From positions 12,149,284-12,213,283 of the forward strand of contig OZ010787.1 in NCBI GenBank assembly GCA_963932465.1: 64,000 bases of DNA, in the 5' to 3' direction. The stretch is from Maratus speciosus (lineage: Eukaryota > Arthropoda > Arachnida > Araneae > Salticidae). The position numbers and the translations under genes are program-made. Below, piece after piece: positions 22,451 through 36,352 of the stretch (position 1 is its first letter; each line of letters begins with the position of its first letter). The notes under the pieces are model-generated. The model was not told the DNA's origin. It saw nothing but the letters and a program-made list of their open reading frames with translations, and ran no database searches.

Positions 22451-25400
22451 ATCGGGTGTGAAAAAACAGAGGAATTTGTCCATTAGGTGTGGAAAAAATG
22501 TGAATTTTGTCAATGTGCAGCGGGAAAAAATCACAAATTCCGTCAGTCAGTTGAGATCATGAATTTCGTCGATCCGGCGTGAAAAAATCGTGAATCCAAT
22601 TAGTTGGGTAGGAAAAAATGGCGAATTTAGTCAATCAGGCGTGGAAAAATAGCAAATTTGTTTTATCAGGCACGAAAAATTGCGAATTTTGTCGATAATG
22701 TGCGGAAAAATTGAAAAATAGTGAATTTTGTCAATCGGGTGTGAAAAAATAGCAAATCCCATTGGTCGGTGAGAAAAAATGTTGAATTTAGTCAATCAGG
22801 CGTGGAAAAAATAGCAAATTTGTTTGATCAGGCACAAAAAAATTGCGAATATTGTCGATAATGTGCGGAAAAATTGAAAAATAGTGAATTTTGTCAATCG
22901 GGTGTGAAAAACAGAGGATTTTGTCTATTGGATGAGGAAAACTTGTGAATTTTGTCAATGTGCAGCGGGAAAAATCACAAATTCCGTCAGCCAGTTGAGA
23001 TCGTGATTTTCGTGGATCCGGCGTGAAAAAATCGTGAATTTTGTTGTTTAGAAGTAGAAAAATCTCAAATTTTGTTGATTCACAGAAAAATAGCAAACTT
23101 CATTAATCAGGCACAGAAAAAAAGGGAATTTTGTGAATCGGGTGCGAAAAAATGGCAAATCCCATTTTTTGGGTAGGAAAAAATGGCGAATTTAGTCAAT
23201 CAGGTGTGGAAAAATAGCAAATTTGTTTGATCAGGCACGAAAAAATTGCGAATTTTGTCGATAATGTGCGCGAAAATTGAAAAATAATGAATTTTTACAA
23301 TCGGGTGTGAAAAAACAGAGGATTTTGTCTATCAGGTGTGGAAAAATTGTGACTTTTGTCAATGTGCAGCGGGAAAAAATCACAAATTCCGTCAGTCAGT
23401 TGAGATCATGAATTTCGTCGATACGGCGTGAAAAAATCATGAATTTTGTTGTTTAGAAGTAGAAAAATTTCAAATTTTGTTGATTCACAGAAAAATAGGG
23501 AATTTTGTCAATCGGGTGTGAAAAAATAGCAAATTCCATTGGTTGGGTAGGAAAAAATGGCATATTTACTCAATCAGGTGTAGAAAAATAGCGAATTTCT
23601 TTGATCAAGCACGAAAAAATTGCGAATTTTGCCGATAATGTGCGGAAAAATTGAAAAATAGTGAATTTTGTCAATCGGGTGTGAAAAAACAGTGAATTTT
23701 GTCAATTGGGTGTGGAAAAATTATGAATTTTGTCAATGTGTAGCGGGAAAAAATCACAAATTCCGTCAGTCAGTTGAGATCATGAATTTCGTCGATCCGG
23801 CGTGAAAAAATCGTGAATCCAATTAGTTGGGTAGGAAAAAATGGCAAATTTAGTCAATCAGGCGTGGAAAAATAGCAAATTTGTTTTATCAGGCACGAAA
23901 AAATTGCGAATTTTGTCGATAATGTGCGGAAAAATTTAAAAATAGTGAATTTTGTCAATCGGGTGTGAAAAAATAGCAAATCCCATTGGTCGGGTGAGAA
24001 AAAATGTTGAATTTAGTCAATCAGGCGTGGAAAAATAGCAAATTTGTTTGATCAGGCACGAAAAAATTGCGAATATTGTCGATAATGTGCGGAAAAATTG
24101 AAAAATAGTGAATTTTGTCAATCGGGTGTGAAAAAACAGAGGATTTTGTCTATTGGATGAGGAAAACTTGTGAATTTTGTCAATGTGCAGCGGGAAAAAA
24201 TCACAAATTCCGTCAGCCAGTTGAGATCGTGATTTTCGTGGATCCGGCGTGAAAAAATCGTGAATTTTGTTGTTTAGAAGTAGAAAAATCTCAAATTTTG
24301 TTGATTCACAGAAAAATAGCAAACTTCATTAATCAGGCACAGAAAAAAAGGGAATTTTGTGAATCGGGTGTGAAAAAATAGCAAATCCCATTCTTTGGGT
24401 AGGAAAAAATGGCGAATTTAGTCAATCAGGTGTGGAAAAATAGCAAATTTGTTTGATCAGGCACGAAAAAATTGCGAATTTTGTCGATAATGTGCGCGAA
24501 AATTGAAAAATAATGAATTTTTACAATCGGGTGTGAAAAAACAGAGGATTTTGTCTATCAGGTGTGGAAAAATTGTGACTTTTGTCAATGTACAGCGGGA
24601 AAAAATCACAAATTCCGTCAGTCAGTTGAGATCATGAATTTCGTCGATACGGCGTGAAAAAATCATGAATTTTGTTGTTTAGAAGTAGAAAAATCTCAAA
24701 TTTTGTTGATTCACAGAAAAATAGGGAATTTTGTCAATCGGGTGTGAAAAAATAGCAAATTCCATTGGTTGGGTAGGAAAAAATGGCATATTTACTCAAT
24801 CAGGTGTAGAAAAATAGCGAATTTGTTTGATCAAGCACGAAAAAATTGCGAATTTTGCCGATAATGTGCGGAAAAATTGAAAAATAGTGAATTTTGTCAA
24901 TCGGGTGTGAAAAAACAGTGAATTTTGTCAATTGGGTGTGGAAAAATTATGAATTTTGTCAATGTGTAGCGGGAAAAAATCACAAATTCCGTCAGTCATT
25001 TGAGATCATGAATTTCGTCGATCCGACGTAAAAAAATCGTGAATCCAATTAGTTGGGTAGGAAAAAATGGCGAATTTAGTCAATCAGGCGTTGAAAAATA
25101 GCAAATTTGTTTTATCAGGCACGAAAAAATTGCGAATTTTGTCGATAATGTGCGGAAAAATTTAAAAATAGTGAATTTTGTCAATCGGGTGTGAAAAAAT
25201 AGCAAATCCCATTGGTCGGGTGAGAAAAAATGTTGAATTTTGTCAATCAGGCGTGGAAAAATAGCAAATTTGTTTGATCAGGCACGAAAAAATTGCGAAT
25301 ATTGTCGATAATGTGCGGAAAAATTGAAAAATAGTGAATTTTGTCAATCGGGTGTGAAAAAACAGAGGATTTTGTCTATTGGATGAGGAAAACTTGTGAA

Positions 25401-26280
25401 TTTTGTCAATGTGCAGCGGGAAAAAATCACAAATTCCGTCAGCCAGTTGAGATCGTGATTTTCGTGGATCCGGCGTGAAAAAATCGTGAATTTTGTTGTT
25501 TAGAAGTAGAAAAATCTCAAATTTTGTTGATTCACAGAAAAATAGCAAACTTCATTAACACTAGAACGGCGGCGAGGGGTCATTTTGACCCTTGCCGAAT
25601 GAAAACATTTCGATTCGAACCAGAATTTGTTTTATAATATAAGATTAAACTATGCTGAACAAAAATACCTTAAATAAATAAGTTAAATAGTTCTAAATAA
25701 AAATTCTGATGTGAAATATTTTTATAAAACTTGAGCAAAATTTCCCGCCGTTCTAGTTTTAATCAGGCACAGAAAAAAAGGGAATTTTGTGAATCGGGTG
25801 TGAAAAAATAGCAAATCCCATTCGTTGGGTAGGAAAAAATGGCGAATTTAGTCAATCAGGCGTGGAAAAATAGTAAATTTGTTTGATCAGGCACGAAAAA
25901 ATTGCGAATATTGTCGATAATGTGCGGAAAATTTGAAAAATAGTGAATTTTGTCAATCGGGTGTGAAAAAACAGAGGATTTTGTCTATTGGGTGCGGAAA
26001 ACTTGTGAATTTTGTCAATGTGCAGCGGAAAAAAATCACAAATTCCGTCAGCCAGTTGAGATCATGAATTTCGTCGATACGGCGTGAAAAAATCATGAAT
26101 TTTGTTGTTTAGAAGTAGAAAAATCTCAAATTTTGTTGATTCACAGAAAAATAGGGAATTTTGTCAATCGGGTGTGAAAAAATAGCAAATTCCATTGGTC
26201 GGGTAGGAAAAAATGGCATATTTACTCAATCAGGTGTAGAAAAATAGCGAATTTGTTTCATCAAGCACGAAAAAATTGCG
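22451..26280. repeat. Block with three tandem ~1,226-bp segments
   Basis: A junction near 22450-22470 joins a GAAAAATAATG unit directly to the CAGAGGAATTTGTCC monomer, skipping about 390 bp that are present at 16380-16780. Landmarks then recur at 22788, 24017 and 25243 (spacing 1,229 and 1,226). The corresponding block at 17107-18638 has only two copies. Confidence 0.7.
25559..25758. mobile_element. piggyBac-type MITE, copy 5
   Basis: 200 bp, TTAA on both sides, left end CACTAGAACGGCGG, right end CTAGTT. It belongs with copies 1 and 3. It is the last copy, going rightwards, with the terminal G-to-T change. Confidence 0.9.
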
Positions 26281-27457
26281 AATTTTGCCGATAATGTGCG
26301 GAAAAATTGAAAAATAGTGAATTTTGTCAATCGGGTGTGAAAAAACAGAGGAATTTGTCCATTAGGTGTGGAAAAAATGTGAATTTTGTCAATGTGCAGC
26401 GGGAAAAAAATTACAAATTCCGTCAGTCAGTTGAGATCGTGAATTTCGTCGATCGGGCGTGGAAAAATTGTGGATTTTGTTGTTTAGAAGTAGAAAATAA
26501 TGTTGATTCACAGAAAAATAGCAAACTTCGTTAATCAGGTGCAGATAAAAAGGGAATTTTGTCAATTGGGTGTGAAAAAATAGCAAATCTCATTGGTCGG
26601 GTAGGTAAAAATGGCAAATTTAGTATTTCAGGTGTGGAAAAATAGCAAATTTGTTTGATCAGGCACGAAAAAATTGCGAATTTTGTCGATAATGTGCGCG
26701 AAAATTGAAAAATAATGAATTTTGTCAATCGGGTGTGAAAAAACAGAGGATTTTGTCTATCAGGTGTGGAAAAATTGTGACTTTTGTCAATGTGCAGCGG
26801 GAAAAAATCACAAATTCCGTCAGTCAGTTGAGATCATGAATTTCGTCGATACGGCGTGAAAAAATCATGAATTTTGTTGTTTAGAAGTAGAAAAATCTCA
26901 AATTTTGTTGATTCACAAAAAAATAGCAAACTTCATTAATCAGGCACAGAAAAAAAGGGAATTTTGTCAATCGGTTGTGAAAAAATAGCAAATCCCATTG
27001 GTCGGGTAGGAAAAAATGGCATATTTAGTCAATCAGGTGTGGAAAAATAGCGAATTTGTTTGATCAGGCACGAAAAAATTGCGAATTTTAACGATAATGT
27101 GCGCGAAAATTGAAAAATAATGAATTTTGTCAATCGGGTGTGAAAAAACAGTGAATTTTGTCAATTGGGTGTGGAAAAATTGTGAATATTGTCAATGTGC
27201 AGCGGGAAAAAATCACAAATTCCGTCAGTCAGTTGAGATCATGAATTTCGTCGATACGGCGTGAAAAAATCATGAATTTTGTTGTTTAGAAGTAGAAAAA
27301 TCTCAAATTTTGTTGATTCACAGAAAAATAGGGAATTTTGTCAATCGGGTGTGAAAAAATAGCAAATTCCATTGGTCGGGTAGGAAAAAATGGCATATTT
27401 ACTCAATCAGGTGTAGAAAAATAGCGAATTTGTTTCATCAAGCACGAAAAAATTGCG
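26281..27457. repeat. 1,177-bp block between two phase markers
   Basis: The marker block of 13703 starts again at 26281 and at 27458. It carries a private change (GAAAATAATGTTG near 26495). The block is a shortened version of the ~3-kb repeat without a MITE. Confidence 0.7.
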
Positions 27458-30400
27458 AATTTTGCCGATAATGTGCGGAAAAATTGAAAAATAGTGAATT
27501 TTGTCAATCGGGTGTGAAAAAACAGAGGAATTTGTCCATTAGGTGTGGAAAAAATGTGAATTTTGTCAATGTGCAGCGGGAAAAAAATTACAAATTCCGT
27601 CAGTCAGTTGAGATCGTGAATTTCGTCGATCGGGCGTGGAAAAATTGTGGATTTTGTTGTTTAGAAGTAGAAAATTATGTTGATTCACAGAAAAATAGCA
27701 AACTTCGTTAATCAGGTGCAGATAAAAAGGGAATTTTGTCAATTGGGTGTGAAAAAATAGCAAATCTCATTGGTAGGGTAGGTAAAAATGGCAAATTTAG
27801 TCAATCAGGTGTGGAAAAATAGCAAATTTGTTTGATCAGGCACGAAAAAATTGCGAATTTTGTCGATAATGTGCGCGAAAATTGAAAAATAATGAATTTT
27901 GTCAATCGGGTGTGAAAAAACAGAGGATTTTGTCTATCAGGTGTGGAAAAATTGTGACTTTTGTCAATGTGCAGCGGGAAAAAATCACAAATTCCGTCAG
28001 TCAGTTGAGATCATGAATTTCGTCGATACGGCGTGAAAAAATCATGAATTTTGTTGTTTAGAAGTAGAAAAATCTCAAATTTTGTTGATTCACAGAAAAA
28101 TAGGGAATTTTGTCAATCGGGTGTGAAAAAATAGCAAATACCATTGGTTGGGTAGGAAAAAATGGCATATTTACTCAATCAGGTGTAGAAAAATAGCGAA
28201 TTTGTTTGATCAAGCACGAAAAAATTGCGAATTTTGCCGATTATGTGCGGAAAAATTGAAAAATAGTGAATTTTGTCAATCGGGTGTGAAAAAACAGTGA
28301 ATTTTGTCAATTGGGTGTGGAAAAATTATGAATTTTGTCAATGTGTAGCGGGAAAAAATCACAAATTCCGTCAGTCAGTTGAGATCATGAATTTCGTCGA
28401 TCCGGCGTGAAAAAATCGTGAATCCAATTAGTTGGGTAGGAAAAAATGGCGAATTTAGTCAATCAGGCGTGGAAAAATAGCAAATTTGTTTTATCAGGCA
28501 CGAAAAAATTGCGAATTTTGTCGATAATGTGCGGAAAAATTGAAAAATAGTGAATTTTGTCAATCGGGTGTGAAAAAATAGCAAATCCCATTGGTCGGGT
28601 GAGAAAAAATGTTGAATTTAGTCAATCAGGCGTGGAAAAATAGCAAATTTGTTTGATCAGGCACAAAAAAATTGCGAATATTGTCGATAATGTGCGGAAA
28701 AATTGAAAAATAGTGAATTTTGTCAATCGGGTGTGAAAAAACAGAGGATTTTGTCTATTGGATGAGGAAAACTTGTGAATTTTGTCAATGTGCAGCGGGA
28801 AAAAATCACAAATTCCGTCAGCCAGTTGAGATCGTGATTTTCGTGGATCCGGCGTGAAAAAATCGTGAATTTTGTTGTTTAGAAGTAGAAAAATCTCAAA
28901 TTTTGTTGATTCACAGAAAAATAGCAAACTTCATTAATCAGGCACAGAAAAAAAGGGAATTTTGTGAATCGGGTATGAAAAAATAGCAAATCCCATTCTT
29001 TGGGTAGGAAAAAATGGCGAATTTAGTCAATCAGGCGTGGAAAAATAGCGAATTTGTTTGATCAGGCACGAAAAAATTGCGAATTTTGTCGATAATGTGC
29101 GCGAAAATTGAAAAATAATGAATTTTGTCAATCGGGTGTGAAAAAACAGTGAATTTTGTCAATTGGGTGTGGAAAAATTGTGAATATTGTCAATGTGCAG
29201 CGGGAAAAAATCACAAATTCCGTCAGTCAGTTGAGATCATGAATTTCGTCGATACGGCGTGAAAAAATCATGAATTTTGTTGTTTAGAAGTAGAAAAATC
29301 TCAAATTTTGTTGATTCACAGAAAAATAGGGAATTTTGTCAATCGGGTGTGAAAAAATAGCAAATTCCATTGGTCGGGTAGGAAAAAATGGCATATTTAC
29401 TCAATCAGGTGTAGAAAAATAGCGAATTTGTTTCATCAAGCACGAAAAAATTGCGAATTTTGCCGATAATGTGCGGAAAAATTGAAAAATAGTGAATTTT
29501 GTCAATCGGGTGTGAAAAAACAGTGAATTTTGTCAATTGGGTGTGGAAAAATTGTGAATTTTGTCAATGTGCAGCGGGAAAAAATCACAAATTCCGTCAG
29601 TCAGTTGAGATCATGAATTTCGTCGATACGGCGTGAAAAAATCATGAATTTTGTTGTTTAGAATTAGAAAAATCTCAAATTTTGTTGATTCACAGAAAAA
29701 TAGGGAATTTCGTCGATCCGGCGTGAAAAAATCGCGACTCCAATTAGTTGGGTAGGAAAAAATGGCGAATTTAGTCAATCAGGCGTGGAAAAATAGCAAA
29801 TTTGTTTTATCAGGCACGAAAAAATTGCGAATATTGTCGATAATGTGCGGAAAATTTAAAAAATAGTGAATTTTGTCAATCGGGTGTGAAAAAACAGAGG
29901 ATTTTGTCTATTGGGTGAGGAAAACTTGTGAATTTTGTCAATGTGCAGCGGGAAAAAATCACAAATTCCGTCAGCCAGTTGAGATCGTGAATTTCGTCGA
30001 TCCGGCGTGAAAAAATCGTGAATTTTGTTGTTTAGAAGTAGAAAAATCTCAAATTTTGTTGATTCACAGAAAAATAGCAAACTTCATTAACACTAGAACG
30101 GCTGCGAGGGGTCATTTTGACCCTTGCCGAATGAAAACATTTCGATTCGAACCAGAATTTGTTTTATAATATAAGATTAAACTATGCTGAACAAAAATAC
30201 CTTAAATAAATAAGTTAAATAGTTCTAAATAAAAATTCTGATGTGAAATATTTTTATAAAACTTGAGCAAAATTTCCCGCCGTTCTAGTGTTAATCAGGC
30301 ACAGAAAAAAAGGGAATTTTGTGAATCGGGTGTGAAAAAATAGCAAATCCCATTCGTTGGGTAGGAAAAAATGGCGAATTTAATCAATCAGGCGTGGAAA

Positions 30401-31005
30401 AATAGCAAATTTGTTTGATCAGGCACGAAAAAATTGCGAATATTGTCGATAATGTGCGGAAAATTTGAAAAATAGTGAATTTTGTCAATCGGGTGTGAAA
30501 AAACAGAGGATTTTGTCTATTGGGTGCGGAAAACTTGTGAATTTTGTCAATGTGCAGCAGGAAAAAATGACAAATTCCGTCAGCCAGTTGAGATCATGAA
30601 TTTCGTCGATACGGCGTGAAAAAATCATGAATTTTGTTGTTTAGAAGTAGAAAAATCTCAAATTTTGTTGATTCACAAAAAAATAGCAAACTTCATTAAT
30701 CAGGCACAGAAAAAAAGGGAATTTTGTCAATCGGTTGTGAAAAAATAGCAAATCCCATTTTTTGGGTAGGAAAAAATGGCGAATTTAGTCAATGAGGCGT
30801 GGAAAAATAGCAAATTTGTTTGATCAGGCACGAAAAAATTGCGAATTTTGTCGATAATGTGCGGAAAAATTGAAAAATAGTGAATTTTGTCAATCGGGTG
30901 TGAAAAAAAGCAAATCCCATTGGTCGGGTAAGAAAAAATGTCGAATTTATTCAATCAGGTGTGGAAAAATAGCAAATTTGTTTGATCAGGCACGAAAAAG
31001 TTGCG
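27458..31005. repeat. 3,548-bp block
   Basis: From 27458 to about 29000 it is collinear with 31006-32550 at offset 3,548. It also matches 13703-15200 (offset 13,755). The remainder carries the CGCGACTCCAATTAG variant (about 29730) and MITE copy 6. Confidence 0.75.
30091..30290. mobile_element. piggyBac-type MITE, copy 6
   Basis: 200 bp with perfect ends: TTAA then CACTAGAACGGC on the left and CCGTTCTAGTG then TTAA on the right. It keeps the C of AAATACCTTAAAT shared with copies 1-5 but has the intact right end G of copies 7-10, so it is intermediate between the two groups. A private change GGCTGCG replaces GGCGGCG. Confidence 0.9.
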
Positions 31006-34000
31006 AATATTGTCGATAATGTGCGGAAAAATTGAAAAATAGTGAATTTTGTCAATCGGGTGTGAAAAAACAGAGGAATTTGTCCATTAGGTGTGGAAAA
31101 AATGTGAATTTTGTCAATGTGCAGCGGGAAAAAAATTACAAATTCCGTCAGTCAGTTGAGATCGTGAATTTCGTCGATCGGGCGTGGAAAAATTGTGGAT
31201 TTTGTTGTTTAGAAGTAGAAAATTATGTTGATTCACAGAAAAATAGCAAACTTCGTTAATCAGGTGCAGATAAAAAGGGAATTTTGTCAATTGGGTGTGA
31301 AAAAATAGCAAATCTCATTGGTCGGGTAGGTAAAAATGGCAAATTTAGTCAATCAGGTGTGGAAAAATAGCAAATTTGTTTGATCAGGCACGAAAAAATT
31401 GCGAATTTTGTCGATAATGTGTGCGAAAATTGAAAAATAATGAATTTTGTCAATCGGGTGTGAAAAAACAGAGGATTTTGTCTATCAGGTGTGGAAAAAT
31501 TGTGACTTTTGTCAATGTGCAGCGGGAAAAAATCACAAATTCCGTCAGTCAGTTGAGATCATGAATTTCGTCGATACGGCGTGAAAAAATCATGAATTTT
31601 GTTGTTTAGAAGTAGAAAAATCTCAAATTTTGTTGATTCACAGAAAAATAGGGAATTTTGTCAATCGGGTGTGAAAAAATAGCAAATACCATTGGTTGGG
31701 TAGGAAAAAATGGCATATTTACTCAATCAGGTGTAGAAAAATAGCGAATTTGCTTGATCAAGCACGAAAAAATTGCGAATTTTGCCGATTATGTGCGGAA
31801 AAATTGAAAAATAGTGAATTTTGTCAATCGGGTGTGAAAAAACAGTGAATTTTGACAATTGGGTGTGGAAAAATTATGAATTTTGTCAATGTGTAGCGGG
31901 AAAAAATCACAAATTCCGTCAGTCAGTTGAGATCATGAATTTCGTCGATCCGGCGTGAAAAAATCGTGAATCCAATTAGTTGGGTAGGAAAAAATGGCGA
32001 ATTTAGTCAATCAGGCGTGGAAAAATAGCAAATTTGTTTTATCAGGCACGAAAAAATTGCGAATTTTGTCGATAATGTGCGGAAAAATTGAAAAATAGTG
32101 AATTTTGTCAATCGGGTGTGAAAAAATAGCAAATCCCATTGGTCGGGTGAGAAAAAATGTTGAATTTAGTCAATCAGGCGTGGAAAAATAGCAAATTTGT
32201 TTGATCAGGCACAAAAAAATTGCGAATATTGTCGATAATGTGCGGAAAAATTGAAAAATAGTGAATTTTGTCAATCGGGTGTGAAAAAACAGAGGATTTT
32301 GTCTATTGGATGAGGAAAACTTGTGAATTTTGTCAATGTGCAGCGGGAAAAAATCACAAATTCCGTCAGCCAGTTGAGATCGTGATTTTCGTGGATCCGG
32401 CGTGAAAAAATCGTGAATTTTGTTGTTTAGAAGTAGAAAAATCTCAAATTTTGTTGATTCACAGAAAAATAGCAAACTTCATTAATCAGGCACAGAAAAA
32501 AAGGGAATTTTGTGAATCGGGTGTGAAAAAATAGCAAATCCCATTTTTTGGGTAGGAAAAAATGGCGAATTTAGTCAATCAGGCGTGGAAAAATAGCGAA
32601 TTTGTTTGATCAGGCACGAAAAAATTGCGAATATTGTCGATAATGTGCGGAAAAATTGAAAAATAGTGAATTTTGTCAATCGGGTGTGAAAAAACAGAGG
32701 ATTTTGTCTATTGGGTGAGGAAAACTTGTGAATTTTGTCAATGTGCAGCGGAAAAAAATCACAAATTCCGTCAGCCAGTTGAGATCGTGAATTTCGTCGA
32801 TCCGGCGTGAAAAAATCGTGAATTTTGTTGTTTAGAAGTAGAAAAATCTCAAATTTTGTTGATTCACAGAAAAATAGCAAACTTCATTAACACTAGAACG
32901 GCGGCGAGGGGTCATTTTGACCCTTGCCGAATGAAAACATTTCGATTCGAACCAGAATTTGTTTTATAATATAAGATTAAACTATGCTGAACAAAAATAC
33001 ATTAAATAAATAAGTTAAATAGTTCTAAATAAAAATTCTGATGTGAAATATTTTTACAAAACTTGAGCAAAATTTCCCGCCGTTCTAGTGTTAATCAGGC
33101 ACAGAAAAAAAGGGAATTTTGTGAATCGGGTGTGAAAAAATAGCAAATTCCATTGGTCGGGTAGGAAAAAATGGCATATTTACTCAATCAGGTGTAGAAA
33201 AATAGCGAATTTGTTTCATCAAGCACGAAAAAATTGCGAATTTTGCCGATAATGTGCGGAAAAATTGAAAAATAGTGAATTTTGTCAATCGGGTGTGAAA
33301 AAACAGTGAATTTTGTCAATTGGGTGTGGAAAAATTGTGAATTTTGTCAATGTGCAGCGGGAAAAAATCACAAATTCCGTCAGTCAGTTGAGATCATGAA
33401 TTTCGTCGATACGGCGTGAAAAAATCATGAATTTTGTTGTTTAGAAGTAGAAAAATCTCAAATTTTGTTGATTCACAGAAAAATAGGGAATTTCGTCGAT
33501 CCGGCGTGAAAAAATCGCGACTCCAATTAGTTGGGTAGGAAAAAATGGCGAATTTAGTCAATCAGGCGTGGAAAAATAGCAAATTTGTTTTATCAGGCAC
33601 GAAAAAATTGCGAATATTGTCGATAATGTGCGGAAAAATTGAAAAATAGTGAATTTTGTCAATCGGGTGTGAAAAAACAGTAAAGTTTGTCAATTGGGTG
33701 TGGAAAAATTGTGAATTTTGTCAATGTGCAGTGGGAAAAAATCACAAATTCCGTCAGTCAGTTGGGATCATGAATTTCGTCGATCCGGCGTGAAAAAATA
33801 GTGAATTTTGTTGTTTAGAAGTAGAAAAATCTCAAATTTTGTTGATTCACAGAAAAATAGCAAACTTCATTAATCAGGCACAGAAAAAAAGGGAATTTTG
33901 TCAATCGGGTGTGAAAAAATACCAAATCCCATTGGTCGGGTAGGAAAAAATGTCATATTTAGTCAATCAGGTGTGGAAAAATAGCCAATTTGTTTGATCA

Positions 34001-36352
34001 GGCACGAAAAAATTGCGAATATTGCGATAATGTGCGGAAAAATTGAAAAATAGTAAATTTTGTCAACCGGGTTTGAAAAAACAGTGAATTTTTTCAATTG
34101 GGTATGGAAAAATTGTGAATTTTGTCAATGTGCAGCGGAAAAAAATCACAAATTCCGTTAGTCAGTTGAGATCATGAATTTCGTCGATCCGGCGTGAAAA
34201 AATCATGAATTTTGTTGTTTAGAAGTAGAAAAATCTCAAATTTTGTTGATTCACAGAAAAATAGAGAATTTTGTCAATCGGGTGTGAAAAAATAGCAAAT
34301 CCCATTTGTCGAGTTGGAAAAAATGGCATATTTAGTTAATCAGGTGTGGAAAAATAGCGAATTTGTTTGATCAGGCACGAAAAAATTGCGAATTTTGCCG
34401 ATAATGTGCGGAAAAATTGAAAAATAGTGAATTTTGTCAATCGGGTTTGAAAAAACAGTGAATTTTGTCAATTGGGTGTGGAAAAATTGTGAATTTTGTC
34501 AATGTGCAGTGGGAAAAAATCACAAATTCTGTCAGTCAGTTGAGATCATGAATTTCGTCGATCCGGCGTGAAAAAATCGTGAATTTTGTTGTTTAGAAGT
34601 AGAAAAATCTCAAATTTTGTTGATTCACAGAAAACTAGCAAACTTCATTAATCAGGCACAGAAAAAAAGGGAATTTTGTGAACCGGGTGTGAAAAAATAG
34701 CAAATCCCATTCGTCGGGTAGGAAAAAATGGCGAATTTAGTCAATCAGGCGTGGAAAAATAGCAAATTTGATTGATCAGGCCCGAAAAAATTGCGAATAT
34801 TGTCGATAATGTGCGGAAAAATTGAAAAATAGTGAATTTTGTCAATCGGGTGTGAAAAAACAGAGGATTTTGTCTATTGGGTGTGGAAAACTTGTGAATT
34901 TTGTCAATGTGCAGCGGGAAAAAATCACAAATTCCGTCAGTCAGTTGAGATCATGAATTTCGTCGATCCGGCGTGAAAAAATAGTGAATTTTGTTGTTTA
35001 GAAGTAGAAAAATCTCAAATTTTGTTGATTCACAGAAAAATAGCAAACTTCATTAATCAGGAACAGAAAAAAAGGGAATTTTGTCAATCGGGTGTGAAAA
35101 AATACCAAATCCCATTGGTCGGGTAGGAAAAAATGTCATATTTAGTCAATCAGGTGTGGAAAAATAGCCAATTTGTTTGATCAGGCACGAAAAAATTGCG
35201 AATATTGCGATAATGTGCGGAAAAATTGAAAAATAGTAAATTTTGTCAATCGGGTTTGAAAAAACAGTGAATTTTTTCAATTGGGTATGGAAAAATTGTG
35301 AATTTTGTCAATGTGCAGCGGAAAAAAATCACAAATTCCGTTAGTCAGTTGAGATCATGAATTTCGTCGATCCGGCGTGAAAAAATCATGAATTTTGTTG
35401 TTTAGAAGTAGAAAAATCTCAAATTTTGTTGATTCACAGAAAAATAGAGAATTTTGTCAATCGGGTGTGAAAAAATAGCAAATCCCATTTGTCGAGTTGG
35501 AAAAAATGGCATATTTAGTTAATCAGGTGTGGAAAAATAGCGAATTTGTTTGATCAGGCACGAAAAAATTGCGAATTTTGCCGATAATGTGCGGAAAAAT
35601 TGAAAAATAGTGAATTTTGTCAATCGGGTTTGAAAAAACAGTGAATTTTGTCAATTGGGTGTGGAAAAATTGTGAATTTTGTCAATGTGCAGTGGGAAAA
35701 AATCACAAATTCTGTCAGTCAGTTGAGATCATGAATTTCGTCGATCCGGCGTGAAAAAATCGTGAATTTTGTTGTTTAGAAGTAGAAAAATCTCAAATTT
35801 TGTTGATTCACAGAAAACTAGCAAACTTCATTAATCAGGCACAGAAAAAAAGGGAATTTTGTCAACCGGGTGTGAAAAAATAGCAAATCCCATTCGTCGG
35901 GTAGGAAAAAATGGCGAATTTAGTCAATCAGGCGTGGAAAAATAGCAAATTTGATTGATCAGGCCCGAAAAAATTGCGAATATTGTCGATAATGTGCGGA
36001 AAAATTGAAAAATAGTGAATTTTGACAATCGGATGTGAAAAAACAGTGAATTTTGTCAATTGGGTGTGGAAAAATTGTGAATATTGTCAATGTGCAGCGG
36101 GAAAAAATCACAAATTCCGTCAGTCAGTTGAGATCATGAATTTCGTCGATACGGCGTGAAAAAATCATGAATTTTGTTGTTTAGAACTAGAAAAATCTCA
36201 AATTTTGTTGATTCACAGAAAAATAGGGAATTTTGTCAATCGGGTGTGAAAAAATAGCAAATTCCATTGGTCGGGTAGGAAAAAATGGCATATTTACTCA
36301 ATCAGGTGTAGAAAAATAGCGAATTTGTTTCATCAAGCACGAAAAAATTGCG
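31006..36352. repeat. 5,347-bp block with a second unit family
   Basis: The first ~1.9 kb (31006-32890) repeat at 36353-38237, offset 5,347. From about 33900 units of a different subfamily appear, marked by ATACCAAATCCC, GCGAATATTGCGATAATG and CGGGTTTGAAAAAACAG. Two such ~1,183-bp segments follow each other (markers at 33921 and 35104). Confidence 0.75.
32891..33090. mobile_element. piggyBac-type MITE, copy 7
   Basis: 200 bp, TTAA on both sides, perfect CACTAGAACGGCGG and CCGCCGTTCTAGTG ends. It carries the AAATACATTAAAT change shared with copies 8-10 and a private TTTTTACAAAAC. The unit on its left (32575-32880) is the same subtype as the empty units at 37922 and 38731. Confidence 0.9.
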
